DNA of 64,000 nt from Actinospineispora eucalypti (GTDB lineage: Bacteria > Actinomycetota > Actinomycetes > Mycobacteriales > Pseudonocardiaceae), in contig JACHMT010000001.1 in assembly GCA_014208095.1 (NCBI GenBank), forward strand, positions 3,100,001-3,164,000, given 5' to 3'. Both the position numbers and the translations under genes were made by a program. Below are positions 1 to 8,561 of the stretch, piece after piece (the stretch's first letter is position 1; each line of letters opens with the position of its first letter). The notes below the pieces were generated by a model that searched no databases, was not told where the DNA came from, and worked only from the letters and a program-made list of their open reading frames with translations.

Positions 1-126
1 CCAAGGATCTTCGTCGTAATGAGCAAGCTGATGGGCGCCGGCTACCACGAGGAGTCCGCGAGACACGCGCGCAAGCGCATCGTCGGCTTCTTCGACGCTC
101 ACCTGAAAGCCGGCCAGGACAGCTGA
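1..126 (+). CDS. C-terminal end of a dienelactone-hydrolase-like alpha/beta hydrolase (partial)
   Basis: Frame 1 is open from the window edge to TGA at 124-126 and gives the last 41 residues of a protein whose start lies outside the window. The tail, with a GAGYHEESARHARKRIVGFF pattern, resembles the C-terminus of dienelactone hydrolases, where a His near this position belongs to the Ser/Cys-Asp-His triad; that comparison is from memory of the family. The yrbEA gene follows after 15 bases on the same strand, so this gene may be the first member of the mce transcript. Too little is visible to assign a substrate. Confidence 0.5.
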   Translation, partial: PRIFVVMSKLMGAGYHEESARHARKRIVGFFDAHLKAGQDS

Positions 127-141
127 CCCGGCAGCCGAGGG

Positions 142-903
142 ATGACATCCATCGAGGTGCGGTCGGTCGGGGGCCGGGTCGGCGGCTTCTTCGTGATGAC
201 GGTCGACGCCTTCCGGGCGATGGTCCGCCGGCCGTTCCAGGCGAGGGAGCTGATCGAGCAGGCCTGGTTCGTGGTCACCGTTTCGCTGCTCCCCACCTTC
301 CTGATCAGCATTCCGTTCTGCGTGATCATGGTGTTCCAGATCAACCAGCTGCTGATCGAGATCGGTGCCTCCGATCTGTCCGGCGCCGGCGCCGGGCTCA
401 CCGTGGTCCGTGAGATCGGACCGGTGGTGAGCGTGCTCGTAGTGGCGGGCGCCGGCGGCACCGCGCTGTGCGCCGACCTGGGTGCCCGCGCCATACGCGA
501 GGAGATCGACGCGATGGAGGTGATGGGCATCGACCCGATCCACCGCCTGGTGGCGCCCCGGGTGCTGGCCCTGTCCATCGTCGCGCTGGCCCTCAACGGC
601 GTCGTGACGCTCGTCGGCCTCACCGGCAGCTTCCTGTTCTCGATCTTCGTGCAGAAGGCCAGCGCCGGGTTGTTCGTCGCCAACCTGACCCTGCTCACCG
701 GGCTGAGTGACTTCCTGGTCAGCGAGTTCAAGGCGCTGGTGTTCGGCGTGTCGGCCGGCCTGGTCAGCTGCTATCTGGGGTTGACGGTGAGCGGCGGGGC
801 GAAGGGTGTCGGCCAGGCGGTGAACCAGTCGGTCGTGTTCAGCTTCGCGCTGCTGTTCCTGGCCAACTCGCTGATCACCGGCGTGTTCCTGCAGTACCGC
901 TGA
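142..903 (+). CDS. yrbEA: YrbE/MlaE-type permease, first subunit of mce operon 1
   Basis: A 253-residue integral membrane protein of the MlaE/YrbE permease family. In mce systems the two YrbE proteins form the inner-membrane ABC permease that works with Mce proteins and an MceG ATPase encoded elsewhere. Several hydrophobic segments are visible, and the family signature EEIDAM at residues 120-125 lies in the cytoplasmic coupling helix, followed by the conserved GIDPIHRLVAPRVLA stretch. The ATG at 142 gives the family-typical N-terminus. The gene is followed after 19 bases by yrbEB and begins a nine-gene, nearly gapless operon. Substrate is unknown; actinobacterial Mce systems import lipids or sterols. 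Confidence 0.93.
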   Translation: MTSIEVRSVGGRVGGFFVMTVDAFRAMVRRPFQARELIEQAWFVVTVSLLPTFLISIPFCVIMVFQINQLLIEIGASDLSGAGAGLTVVREIGPVVSVLVVAGAGGTALCADLGARAIREEIDAMEVMGIDPIHRLVAPRVLALSIVALALNGVVTLVGLTGSFLFSIFVQKASAGLFVANLTLLTGLSDFLVSEFKALVFGVSAGLVSCYLGLTVSGGAKGVGQAVNQSVVFSFALLFLANSLITGVFLQYR

Positions 904-922
904 CCGGAGAGGTGGCACCGGG

Positions 923-1717
923 ATGGACGGCCTGGCTCGGTTCGGCGAGCAGCTGGAGTTCTACGCACGCGGCTACGCCCATGCCCCGCTCGCGATCCGC
1001 CGATATCGCCGGGAGATCGTCCGGCTGGTCGCCGAGGTCGGCTTCGGCACCGGCGGGCTGGCGATCGTCGGCGGCACCGTGGTGATCGTCGTGTTCATGA
1101 CCGCCGCCGTCGGTGTGGAGGTGGGGCTGCAGGGGTACAGCTCGCTCGCCAACATCGGGGTGGAGGCGTTGGCCGGGTTCGTGTCCTCGTACGCGAACAC
1201 CCGTGAGGGCGCGCCGATCCTGGCCGGGATCGCACTGACCGCCACGGTGGGCGCCGGATTCACGGCCCAGCTGGGAGCGATGCGGGTGACGGAGGAGATA
1301 GACGCTCTCGAGGCGATGGCGATCCAGCCGGTGCCGTACCTGGTGACCACCCGGATCCTGGCCGGCATCATCGCTTTGGTCCCGCTCTACTGCATGGCGC
1401 TGCTGGGCTCGTTCACGGCCAGCCGGGTGATCGTGACGGCCGTCTTCGGCCAGGACGGCGGCACCTACGACCACTACTTCCGGGTCTTCCTGATCCGGTC
1501 GGACCTGCTGTGGTCGTTCGGCAAGGCCATCGTGATGGCGATCTTCGTGATCACCGTGCACTGCTACTTCGGTTTCACCGCGCGGGGCGGACCGGTGGGA
1601 GTCGGCGTCGCGGTCGGACGGGCGGTGCGGACCTCGCTGGTCGGGATCATGTTCGTGGACCTGTTGCTCGACCTCGCGATCTACGGTGGGCCGTCCTCGG
1701 TCCACGTGGCGGGGTGA
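923..1717 (+). CDS. yrbEB: YrbE/MlaE-type permease, second subunit of mce operon 1
   Basis: 264 residues, paralogous to the preceding gene and the second half of the YrbE permease pair. It carries the TEEIDALEAMAIQPVPYLV coupling motif in the middle and the C-terminal GFTARGGPVGVGVAVGRAVR stretch typical of YrbEB. Multiple transmembrane segments can be seen. An AGAGGTGG ribosome-binding site lies just before the ATG. mceA begins 4 bases after its stop codon, which indicates translational coupling. Function follows from family and operon position; no substrate-specific residues are known. Confidence 0.93.
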   Translation: MDGLARFGEQLEFYARGYAHAPLAIRRYRREIVRLVAEVGFGTGGLAIVGGTVVIVVFMTAAVGVEVGLQGYSSLANIGVEALAGFVSSYANTREGAPILAGIALTATVGAGFTAQLGAMRVTEEIDALEAMAIQPVPYLVTTRILAGIIALVPLYCMALLGSFTASRVIVTAVFGQDGGTYDHYFRVFLIRSDLLWSFGKAIVMAIFVITVHCYFGFTARGGPVGVGVAVGRAVRTSLVGIMFVDLLLDLAIYGGPSSVHVAG

Positions 1718-1721
1718 CCCG

Positions 1722-2888
1722 ATGATCGACCGCCACAGCGCGATCGGGCTCGCTGGAGCCGCCGCGTTCCTTGCCGTGGTCGCGCTCTGCGTGGCCACCT
1801 ACGCACAGGTGCTCACGCGGTCGGTGCCGGTGACGGTGCAGGCGGACCGTTCCGGGTTGCTGATGGACCCCGGTGCCATGGTCAAACTCAACGGGGTGGT
1901 CGTCGGCCGGGTCTCCTCGGTGCGGACCAACGGAGACGGCGCGGAGCTCGGCCTTGCGCTCGACGCCGGACTGGTGGCCCACATCCCCTCCGACGTCGCC
2001 GTGCACATCGTGCCGCCGACGCTGTTCGGCGCGAAGTACGTCCGGCTGCTGGTGGCCCCGATCGATACCGCCGCACCGATCGCGGCCGGCGCCGTGATCG
2101 ACCGCTCCCGGGTCACCGTCGAGCTGAACGACACGTTCGCCCATGCCGTCCAGACGCTGGACGCGATGCCGGCGGTCAGCCTGAACGCCGCTCTGGGGGC
2201 GGCGGCCGGCATCCTGGACGGCCGCGGCGAGCAGCTGGGTCGGACGCTGGTCGACCTCAACACCTACCTGCGCGGGTTCAACCCGAGCCTGCCGGCGCTG
2301 GCCGCCGACCTGCCACCGATCGTGGCCACCACCGACCTGTACGCGGACGTGACCCCACCGCTGGCGGACACCATCCGCGACGGCGGCGCGGTGTCGGACA
2401 CCCTGGTCCGGCGGCGCGACTCACTGGCGGCGTTGCTGGTCGGGTTGGACCGGGTGAGCGCCGACAGCGCCGATCTGCTGCGCGACACCGAGGACGGGCT
2501 GGCCGGCACGGTCAGCCGCTACGCTCCCACCGCCCGGCTGCTGGCCCGCTACTCGACCGCGCTGCCCTGCGTGCTCGGCGGCCTCACCAGGAACGCCAGC
2601 CTGATGCGCGTGGTGATGGGCAGCGCGGCACGCAACGCGAACCTGCTGGTGAACCTGGGCGCAGGCCGGGAGGCCTACCGCTATCCCCGCGACCTGCCGA
2701 TCATCGCCGAGGCGGGCCCGCCGAGCTGCTACGGACTGCCCTCGGTGCCGGGGATCGTGCCGTTCCAGCGGTTCGACACCGGTGCCGACCCGCTCCCCGT
2801 GCGGCACGACAGCTTCGCTATCGGGCACCCCCCGGGCGGGCTGGCCCTCGAGGGGACCGGCAACTCCTCGACCGGGGGAAACCGCTGA
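1722..2888 (+). CDS. mceA: MceA-type lipid-transfer protein
   Basis: 388 residues starting at ATG 1722; the frame is open further upstream to 1686, but that would overlap yrbEB and is less likely. It has one N-terminal transmembrane anchor (about residues 7-28), then the MCE/MlaD domain (VTVQADRSGLLMDPGAMVKLNGVVVGRV), then a long helical MCE region. Mce proteins A-F assemble into a periplasm-spanning hexameric tube that conducts hydrophobic substrate to the YrbE permease. Its stop overlaps the start of mceB in an ATGA. Confidence 0.92.
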   Translation: MIDRHSAIGLAGAAAFLAVVALCVATYAQVLTRSVPVTVQADRSGLLMDPGAMVKLNGVVVGRVSSVRTNGDGAELGLALDAGLVAHIPSDVAVHIVPPTLFGAKYVRLLVAPIDTAAPIAAGAVIDRSRVTVELNDTFAHAVQTLDAMPAVSLNAALGAAAGILDGRGEQLGRTLVDLNTYLRGFNPSLPALAADLPPIVATTDLYADVTPPLADTIRDGGAVSDTLVRRRDSLAALLVGLDRVSADSADLLRDTEDGLAGTVSRYAPTARLLARYSTALPCVLGGLTRNASLMRVVMGSAARNANLLVNLGAGREAYRYPRDLPIIAEAGPPSCYGLPSVPGIVPFQRFDTGADPLPVRHDSFAIGHPPGGLALEGTGNSSTGGNR

Positions 2889-3955
2889 TGGCCCGCGTCC
2901 TGTTCGGCACCCCGGCGAAGCTGGCCGTGTTTCTCCTGCTCACCGCGGCGGCCGCCGTGTTCCTGGCGCAAACCCTGGCGGAGTCCCGAGGCGTGGGTGG
3001 CGAGCCCGAGACGCACGCGGCGGTCTTCTCCGACGCCTCGTATCTCACCGAGGGCAGCGACGTGCGGATCGCGGGTGTCTCGGTCGGAGCCGTCGACCGG
3101 GTGGCCGTGCAGCCGGACAACACCGTCCGAGTCCTGTTCCACACCGACCCGGGCACGCCGATGCCGGCCGACGTCCGCGCGGCGATCCGGTACAAGAACC
3201 TGGTCGGCGACCGGTATCTCGAACTGCGCGACGGACCCGGTCCGGCCAGTCCCCAGCTGCCCGCCGGGGCCACCATCCCATTGGCGAACACCACGCCCGC
3301 CTTGGACCTGGACGTGCTGGTCGGAGGCTTCAGACCGCTGTTCCAGGCGCTGAGCCCGGAACAGGTCAACCAGCTTTCCGGCGAGCTCATCCAGGTTCTG
3401 CAGGGCGAGGGCGGGACGGTCGCCACCCTGCTGTCCTCGATCGGCTCCCTCACCGCCACCCTCGCCGATCGGAACACGGTGATCGCGGACCTGATCGCAA
3501 CCCTGAACACCGCGATGGGCACCGTCGACGCCCGGGATGCCCAGCTCTCCCAGACCTTGGACCAGCTGCAGCGGCTGGTGTCCCAGCTCGCGGCCGAGCG
3601 GGACCCGGTCGGTGCCGCGGTCACCCACCTCAACCGGCTCAGTGTGCAGGCCAGCGACCTGGTGCGCGACACCCGCCCGGACATCGCCGCCGACATCGGC
3701 CATCTCGGCGCGGCCTCCGACACCCTCAACCGGCATCGGCCCCAGGTCGACGGCTTCCTGGGGGGCTATGGGCCGCTGCTGTACAAGATGCGCTCGACCT
3801 TCGCCTACGGCGACGTCGGTTTCGCCTACTTCTGCGACGTCCGGGCGAAGGTGCTCGACCCGTTCGGGCACCCGGTGTACGGCCCGTGGCTGCGCAGCGA
3901 GGAACACCGCTGCAACGGACAACCGAACCAACCAGGGCGGGACGGTCCCCGATGA
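2888..3955 (+). CDS. mceB: MceB-type protein
   Basis: 355 residues with an N-terminal hydrophobic anchor (about residues 10-30) and an MCE domain with the pattern EGSDVRIAGVSVGAVDRV, followed by RYKNLVGDRYLEL, characteristic of MceB subunits. The C-terminal half is helical and predicted to form part of the Mce tunnel. It overlaps its neighbours by ATGA at both ends, so the Mce subunits are translationally coupled in order. It is a single-copy member of the A-F series here. Confidence 0.92.
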   Translation: MARVLFGTPAKLAVFLLLTAAAAVFLAQTLAESRGVGGEPETHAAVFSDASYLTEGSDVRIAGVSVGAVDRVAVQPDNTVRVLFHTDPGTPMPADVRAAIRYKNLVGDRYLELRDGPGPASPQLPAGATIPLANTTPALDLDVLVGGFRPLFQALSPEQVNQLSGELIQVLQGEGGTVATLLSSIGSLTATLADRNTVIADLIATLNTAMGTVDARDAQLSQTLDQLQRLVSQLAAERDPVGAAVTHLNRLSVQASDLVRDTRPDIAADIGHLGAASDTLNRHRPQVDGFLGGYGPLLYKMRSTFAYGDVGFAYFCDVRAKVLDPFGHPVYGPWLRSEEHRCNGQPNQPGRDGPR

Positions 3956-4959
3956 GATACACCGGCGAGTCCACGGCCTCCCTGGCCAGGATCGGCGTCC
4001 TCGGCGCGGTCGCCCTGGTCGGTCTCGCGTTCCTCGTGCTCAGCTGGCCCCGGGTCACCGACCTGTTCGGCGGGCGGCAGTTCACGGCGGCGTTCGCCGA
4101 GGCCGGCGGCATCAGCCCGGGAGACCCGGTGGTGGTGTCCGGTGTCGAGGTCGGTCGGGTCACCGGCGTGGGGCTGGCCGACGACGACGTCGACGTCCGT
4201 TTCCAGGTCTCCGATGAGTCCGTCCGGCTCGGCGACCGGACCGGCGCGGCGATCAAGGCAAAGACCGCGCTCGGGCGCAACGTGCTCGCGCTGAGCAGTG
4301 CCGGCGTCGGCTCGCTGGCCGACGGCGCGATTATCCCGACCGAGCGCACCACCCCCGCCTACGACATCACCGAGGCCCTGTCCCACCTCACCCGCGACCT
4401 CACCGCCGTCGACACCGGCGAAATGGCCGTCTCGTTCGGCGCCCTGTCCGAGGTGCTCGACTCCTCCGCCCCCCAGCTGCGTCCGGCGCTGGACGGCATG
4501 ACCCGGTTGAGCCAGGTGATCAACGATCGGGACACCCAGCTCAGTGAGCTGCTCGAGCACACGGCGGGGGTCACCGCGGTGCTCGCCGCACGCGACGGGC
4601 AACTGCGTGCCCTCATCGCCGACGGCGAGGCACTGTTCACCGAGCTGAACCAACGCCGCGACGACCTCGGCGAGCTGCTGCGCAGCACCACCGAGCTGGC
4701 CGACCAGCTGCGCGGGCTGGTTGTGGACAACCGGGCACAGCTCGGACCGGCGCTCGACGAGGTCAACCACCTGCTCGACACGCTGCGCACGAACAAGGCG
4801 AACATCGACAAGATCCTGACCGAGGCGCCCACCACCGTCCGGCAGGTCGGCGAGTTCGACTCGGCCTTCCCGGGCTGGAGCTTCAACGCCCCGAACGTCT
4901 CGCCCCCGACGAGCTTCCTGCCGTTGCTGCCCTCCCTGATGTCCGGCGGTACCCGATGA
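3952..4959 (+). CDS. mceC: MceC-type protein
   Basis: 335 residues from ATG 3952, which overlaps the mceB stop; the frame runs open far upstream but only this start gives a normal Mce N-terminus (MRYTGESTASLARIGVLG with a transmembrane anchor). The MCE domain includes ISPGDPVVVSGVEVGRVTGV and KTALGRNVLALS. The rest is a long alpha-helical region rich in Leu/Asp/Gln. The C-terminus is Pro/Ser rich (NAPNVSPPTSFLPLLP). Third subunit of the Mce tube. Confidence 0.92.
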   Translation: MRYTGESTASLARIGVLGAVALVGLAFLVLSWPRVTDLFGGRQFTAAFAEAGGISPGDPVVVSGVEVGRVTGVGLADDDVDVRFQVSDESVRLGDRTGAAIKAKTALGRNVLALSSAGVGSLADGAIIPTERTTPAYDITEALSHLTRDLTAVDTGEMAVSFGALSEVLDSSAPQLRPALDGMTRLSQVINDRDTQLSELLEHTAGVTAVLAARDGQLRALIADGEALFTELNQRRDDLGELLRSTTELADQLRGLVVDNRAQLGPALDEVNHLLDTLRTNKANIDKILTEAPTTVRQVGEFDSAFPGWSFNAPNVSPPTSFLPLLPSLMSGGTR

Positions 4960-6074
4960 GCCCCCTCGTCCGCCGGCTCGCCGCCGGGCTGGCGGTGGCG
5001 CTGCTGGCCGCGATCGCCTGGGTCGGCTCCGGCTTCCTGGCACGACCGGTCCACGTGACCGCCTACTTCGACCGGGCCTCCGGTCTCCACCCCGGCTCCA
5101 AGGTGACCGTCCTGGGTGTTCGGGTCGGCACCGTCGAGTCGGTCACCCCGGCCGGCGACCCGGTCGCCGTCCGGCTCAGCTACGACCGGAACCGGAAGGT
5201 GCCCGCCGATGCGATGGCCGTGATCGTCGCCCCGAGCCTCGTCGCCGGGCGATACGTCCAGCTCGCTCCGGTCTACCGCGGCGGCCCGACCCTGGCCGAC
5301 GGGGCCACGATCCCGCTCGAGCGCACGGCCGTGCCGGTCGAGTGGGACCAGATCAAGGAGCAGCTGGTCCGGCTGGCCGGATCGCTGGGACCCGACTCCG
5401 CCCACCCACGCGGAGCCTTGAACGACGTGATCCGCGGCGCGTCCGGGGCGCTGTCCGGCAACGGGGCCGCGCTGCGCGACTCGATGACGCAGCTGTCCCG
5501 CGCCACCGGGGCGCTGGCCCGGGACGGCGGCAACCTGTTCGCCACCGTCCGCAACCTCAACGACGTCGTCGCCGCGCTCAACCACAACTCCGACCAGGTG
5601 CGGGGGTTCTCCGCCCAACTGGCCGGCGTCGCCTCGGTACTCGCCGACAACCGCCGCCAGCTGGCCCAGGTGCTGGCCTCCAGCGATGCGGCGTTGGTCG
5701 ACATCACCTCGATCGTGCACGACAACAAGCAACAGCTCGGCACCAGTGTCGACGGATTGGCCAGTCTCGCGCGACAGCTCGCCGACAACCAGGTCAATCT
5801 GGCCAACACCCTGCACCTGCTGCCCGGCATGCTGGGCAACTTCTACAACGCGTACGACCCGGTCAGCGGCGGGTTCGCCGGACGCGTCTCGCTGACCTTG
5901 TTCGCCAACCTCGCCGACAGCTCGTGCCAGTCGGCGTATTCGCTCGGGATGCCGCTGGGCAGGTGCCGGGCACTGCTGTCCCCGCTGCTCGACCGGTTCA
6001 ACTCCGAAGGTCTGGTGAGGGCCAACCCGCTGGTGCAGAACGGCGCGGCCAACCAGCAGGGCGGCGGCCGGTGA
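4956..6074 (+). CDS. mceD: MceD-type protein
   Basis: 372 residues, starting four bases before the mceC stop. An N-terminal transmembrane anchor (about residues 8-28) precedes an MCE domain with LHPGSKVTVLGVRVGTVESV and APSLVAGRYVQL, which match the MceD subfamily. A helical domain of about 200 residues follows, ending in a polar Gln/Gly-rich tail. The next gene starts with GTG inside its last codons. Part of the hexameric Mce shuttle. Confidence 0.92.
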   Translation: MSPLVRRLAAGLAVALLAAIAWVGSGFLARPVHVTAYFDRASGLHPGSKVTVLGVRVGTVESVTPAGDPVAVRLSYDRNRKVPADAMAVIVAPSLVAGRYVQLAPVYRGGPTLADGATIPLERTAVPVEWDQIKEQLVRLAGSLGPDSAHPRGALNDVIRGASGALSGNGAALRDSMTQLSRATGALARDGGNLFATVRNLNDVVAALNHNSDQVRGFSAQLAGVASVLADNRRQLAQVLASSDAALVDITSIVHDNKQQLGTSVDGLASLARQLADNQVNLANTLHLLPGMLGNFYNAYDPVSGGFAGRVSLTLFANLADSSCQSAYSLGMPLGRCRALLSPLLDRFNSEGLVRANPLVQNGAANQQGGGR

Positions 6075-7135
6075 ACGGGCGCTCCGTCAGCAGATCGTTG
6101 ACCGGGCTGCTCGTGATCCCCGCGCTGTCGCTCACCACGATTGCGCTCGGCGGGTGTGGGTACCGGGGCTTGAACTCCGTGGTGCTGCCTGGTGGCGCCG
6201 GTACCGGGGGCGGTTCCTATGTCGTTTCCGCCGAGTTCGCCACGGCCGGCAATCTGGTGCCGAACTCCGAGGTCAAGGTGGACGACGTCACGGTCGGAAC
6301 GGTGCGTGCGGTCACCCGGGGAGACTGGCACGCCCGGATCATCCTCGGCCTCGACCCTTCGGTGGACCTGCCGGCGAACGTCACCGCGGGCATCGGGCAG
6401 AAGAGCCTGCTCGGCTCGACGTACGTGGAACTGCGTCGCCCGACCGCCGAGCCGGCGGCCGGGCGGCTGCGTGGCGGCGACGTCATCCCGCTGAGCAGAA
6501 CGTCGAAGTACCCGGACACCGAGGAGCTGTTGGCGGCGCTCTCGCTGTGGCTCAACGGCGGCGGCCTGCAGCACGTCCAGACCATCTCGGTCGAGCTCAA
6601 CAAGGCGCTCGGCGGGAACGAGCCGCAGGTACGCGAGCTGCTGGGCAACCTCGCCACCACGATGCGCAGCCTGGACCAGCAGCGTACCCAGCTCGTCGCC
6701 GTGATCGACGCCCTGGACCGGCTGGGCACCCGGCTCGCCGCGCGCAACGACGATCTGGGCAGGGGCATCGAGAAACTCGGGCCCGGAATGGCGGTGCTCA
6801 ACCAGCAGCGGACCGCGCTGACCGACGCGATCAAGGCGCTGGACGCGTTTTCCGTCGTCGGCCTCCGGGTGATCCACAGCTCGGGTGACGGCCTGCGCGC
6901 GAACCTGCGCGACCTGCGCCCCGTGCTGGCACAGCTGCGGCGCTCGGGCAACGACCTGCCCAACTCCCTGGACATCGCGGGATCCCTGCTGTTCCCGATC
7001 AGCGTGGCGGACCGGGTCATCAAGGGCGACGCGTTCAGCTCCTCCCTCACCCTCGACCTCACCCGGATCGCGGGCCGGCTGCCCGGACCGATCCCGCCCC
7101 CGCTCCCGGTCGCCGCGCCGAAGAAGGGCCGCTGA
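6071..7135 (+). CDS. mceE: MceE-type lipoprotein (Lpr)
   Basis: 354 residues from GTG 6071, overlapping the mceD stop by GTGA. In contrast to the other subunits it has a lipoprotein signal: a hydrophobic stretch ending in the lipobox LGGC with the lipidated Cys at residue 29. This is the hallmark of MceE. The MCE domain follows (NLVPNSEVKVDDVTVGTVRAV, GQKSLLGSTYVEL). It would be anchored in the outer face of the membrane by lipid rather than by a transmembrane helix. Confidence 0.93.
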   Translation: MNGRSVSRSLTGLLVIPALSLTTIALGGCGYRGLNSVVLPGGAGTGGGSYVVSAEFATAGNLVPNSEVKVDDVTVGTVRAVTRGDWHARIILGLDPSVDLPANVTAGIGQKSLLGSTYVELRRPTAEPAAGRLRGGDVIPLSRTSKYPDTEELLAALSLWLNGGGLQHVQTISVELNKALGGNEPQVRELLGNLATTMRSLDQQRTQLVAVIDALDRLGTRLAARNDDLGRGIEKLGPGMAVLNQQRTALTDAIKALDAFSVVGLRVIHSSGDGLRANLRDLRPVLAQLRRSGNDLPNSLDIAGSLLFPISVADRVIKGDAFSSSLTLDLTRIAGRLPGPIPPPLPVAAPKKGR

Positions 7136-7137
7136 CC

Positions 7138-8361
7138 ATGTACACCCGACTGGTCAGGGGCCAGCTTCTCGCGTTGAGCATCCTCACCGTGCTCGCGGTC
7201 GGCGTCGTGGGCATCAGATACATGGACCTGCCCGGGATGTTCGGAGTGGGTGTGTACCCGGTCATCGTCCAGTTCAGCAGTGCCGACGGCCTCTACCCCG
7301 GCGGTGACGTCACCTACCGGGGCGTCCCGGTGGGAAAGATCGAGAAGATCGGGTTCGGCCCGGGCCGGACCGCACAGGTACGCCTCACCATCCAGGACGA
7401 CGTCCGTATCCCGGCCGCGGTCACCGCGCGCGCGGTCAGCATGTCCGCTGTCGGGGAGCGGTCCGTGGATCTGGTCCCGGCCGGCCGTGGCGGGCCGGAC
7501 CTGGCTCCCGGAGCGGTGGTCCCGGTGGGGCGGAGCGTCGGCCAGATACCGGAGGCCGAGATCCTGAGCAGCTCGGACGCCCTGTTCAACTCGGTGCCCA
7601 AGCGAGAGCTCTCGCAGCTGCTTTCGGAGCTGACCACCGGTTTCGGCCAGGGCTCCCGCGACTTCGGTCCGCTGCTGGACGCCACCCGGGCGCTGGTCGG
7701 CGAATCGCAGGTCAACCTGCGGCCCACCCGGGAGCTGCTGGCCGGCCTGCGGCCGTTCCTGCGCACGCAGCTCGCCACCTCGGACGATCTGCGTGCGTGG
7801 AACCGGGACCTCGCCACCGTTATCGGCCAGCTGCGGGCCAGCGACGCCGACGTGCGGACCCTGCTCACCGAGGGGCCGAGGGCGACCGACGAGGTCGTCG
7901 ACCTGGTCAAGCTCTTCCGGCCCGGGCTGCGGCCGATGCTGGACGACTTCGCCGACGCCGGGCGGATGCTGCCCACCTACCTCCTAGGCATCCAGCAAGT
8001 ACTGGTGATCTACCCGGCGATCGTCGCCGCCGTGCAGTCGTCCGCCACGGAACCCGGCACCGAACCCGGCACGTTCCACATGAGCCTCGGGACCAACTTC
8101 AACGAGCCGCCGCCGTGCTACGCCGGGTTCATGCCGATAGACCGAGCCCGCGACCTCCGTATCGAGACGCCCCCGGCCAGTCTCCCCGGCGACCTCTACT
8201 GCAAGGTTCCGCACGCGGATCCGCGTGACCCACGCGGCGCGCGCAACACGCCGTGCCTCAACGCACCGGGCGTCCGGGCCGCCAGCGTCGAGGAGTGCCT
8301 CGGGCGGCCGATCGGCTCGATGCGCCATTTCGGGACCGCCCCACCCACACGCGATCGCTGA
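7138..8361 (+). CDS. mceF: MceF-type protein, last subunit of mce operon 1
   Basis: 407 residues, starting 2 bases after the mceE stop. An N-terminal anchor is followed by the MCE domain with LYPGGDVTYRGVPVGKIEKI and SMSAVGERSVDLVP, typical of MceF, and a long helical region. Cysteines and prolines are concentrated in the last 80 residues. The usual downstream mce-associated (Mam/Mas-like) genes are absent: the next gene is an aldehyde dehydrogenase after a 200-base gap containing an operator, so the mce transcript probably ends here. Confidence 0.92.
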   Translation: MYTRLVRGQLLALSILTVLAVGVVGIRYMDLPGMFGVGVYPVIVQFSSADGLYPGGDVTYRGVPVGKIEKIGFGPGRTAQVRLTIQDDVRIPAAVTARAVSMSAVGERSVDLVPAGRGGPDLAPGAVVPVGRSVGQIPEAEILSSSDALFNSVPKRELSQLLSELTTGFGQGSRDFGPLLDATRALVGESQVNLRPTRELLAGLRPFLRTQLATSDDLRAWNRDLATVIGQLRASDADVRTLLTEGPRATDEVVDLVKLFRPGLRPMLDDFADAGRMLPTYLLGIQQVLVIYPAIVAAVQSSATEPGTEPGTFHMSLGTNFNEPPPCYAGFMPIDRARDLRIETPPASLPGDLYCKVPHADPRDPRGARNTPCLNAPGVRAASVEECLGRPIGSMRHFGTAPPTRDR

Positions 8362-8426
8362 ACCACCGCCGGTGCTTCCCGTTCGACGTGAGAGCCGGTA
8401 ACGTGGCGACCCTAGACGGGGACCAA

Positions 8427-8445
8427 CGGTCCGTAATGCGGACCG
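8427..8445. promoter_or_regulatory. IclR-like operator upstream of the ALDH/FAH unit
   Basis: Perfect 7-bp inverted repeat CGGTCCG-TAATG-CGGACCG, about 115 bases before the aldehyde dehydrogenase start. The same core (CCGTAAT.CG.ACCG) recurs at 11846-11864 before the CoA-transferase gene, next to a divergent IclR-family regulator gene. The size and spacing suit an IclR dimer site. No convincing -35/-10 pair was found here. Confidence 0.6.
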
Positions 8446-8561
8446 ATACCCACGGCCGGACGGCTGGCCGCGATGCCACGTCTCTGGTCGCGTCGTGATC
8501 CGAGTCGTCGGTCCGCTTATGGGTCCGATGGCGGGACTCGACGCTCACACAGGGAGTGGCG

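Noticed and set aside
2782..3951. Upstream extension of the mceC frame over mceB
   Set aside because: The extension is Arg/Pro-rich shadow sequence; ATG 3952 with the ATGA overlap and transmembrane anchor is the real start.
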